DNA from: Verrucomicrobiales bacterium | GTDB taxonomy: Bacteria > Verrucomicrobiota > Verrucomicrobiia > Verrucomicrobiales > SLCJ01 | Assembly (NCBI GenBank): GCA_024636835.1 | Contig: JAGXGH010000070.1 | Location: 1 to 33,252 of the forward strand | Direction: 5' to 3' | DNA: 33,252 bases | Shown here: piece by piece, positions 33,234-33,252 of the stretch | Layout of the letters: each line of letters begins with the position of its first letter | Numbering within the stretch: the stretch's first letter is position 1 | Translations under genes and position numbers: made by a program | The notes under the pieces: generated by a model | Told to the model about the DNA's origin: nothing | Database searches by the model: none | The model's input: only the letters and a program-made list of their open reading frames with translations

Positions 33234-33252
33234 CTGTCTCTTATACACATCT
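33234..33252. other. Nextera (Tn5) adapter sequence at contig end
   Basis: The final 19 bases are exactly CTGTCTCTTATACACATCT, the reverse complement of the Tn5 mosaic end used in Nextera library preparation. It lies flush with the end of the sequence. It is a library artefact and not part of the genome. Confidence 0.97.

Overview
The window looks like one end of a contig from a Gram-negative member of the Verrucomicrobiota. The support is a paired PSCyt1/DUF1549/DUF1553 and DUF1501 gene set (typical of the Planctomycetes-Verrucomicrobia group), LPS genes (lpxA, lptD), start sites that mostly lack a clear Shine-Dalgarno sequence, and secreted calcium-repeat and YD-repeat proteins of the kind common in that phylum. 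The right-hand 19 bases are a Nextera/Tn5 adapter, so native sequence stops near 33233.

Left part (1-12507, nearly all minus strand) is accessory DNA. A five-gene array reads leftward: a 273-aa secreted protein, a 206-aa secreted DxDxDG-repeat protein, a 217-aa secreted coiled-coil protein, a 2019-aa Rhs/YD-repeat giant with a signal peptide, and a small membrane protein. The last 236 residues of the giant are an AT-rich, apparently exchangeable tip with a caspase-like His/Cys pair, and the small membrane protein is a candidate immunity protein. Further left is a second, much shorter Rhs gene consisting of a signal peptide fused directly to part of the YD core. It has been cut within its signal peptide by an intact IS66 element (2471 bp) with perfect 8-bp target duplications.

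Middle part (12508-21780) is mostly conserved housekeeping: dihydroorotase (pyrC), a Bcp/PrxQ-like peroxiredoxin with only one cysteine, a DUF1501 + PSCyt1 operon, a CNNM/CorC-type membrane protein, an FmdB-type zinc ribbon protein and a zinc-free type S14 ribosomal protein. A 121-bp inverted-repeat element lies between the peroxiredoxin and DUF1501 genes.

Right part (21782-33252) is mainly plus strand: a long-chain polyprenyl diphosphate synthase; an FHA-domain/coiled-coil protein, a lidless Hsp70 and a small unknown protein that together look like one module; radC and lpxA; a convergent zinc-ribbon membrane protein; then lptD, a strong terminator, rsmB, a 55-aa membrane protein and the start of a gene cut by the contig end. 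lpxA and lptD belong to the same process, making and exporting LPS. The most interesting parts for follow-up are the Rhs array with its predicted protease tip, the IS66-split mini-Rhs gene and the FHA-Hsp70 module.
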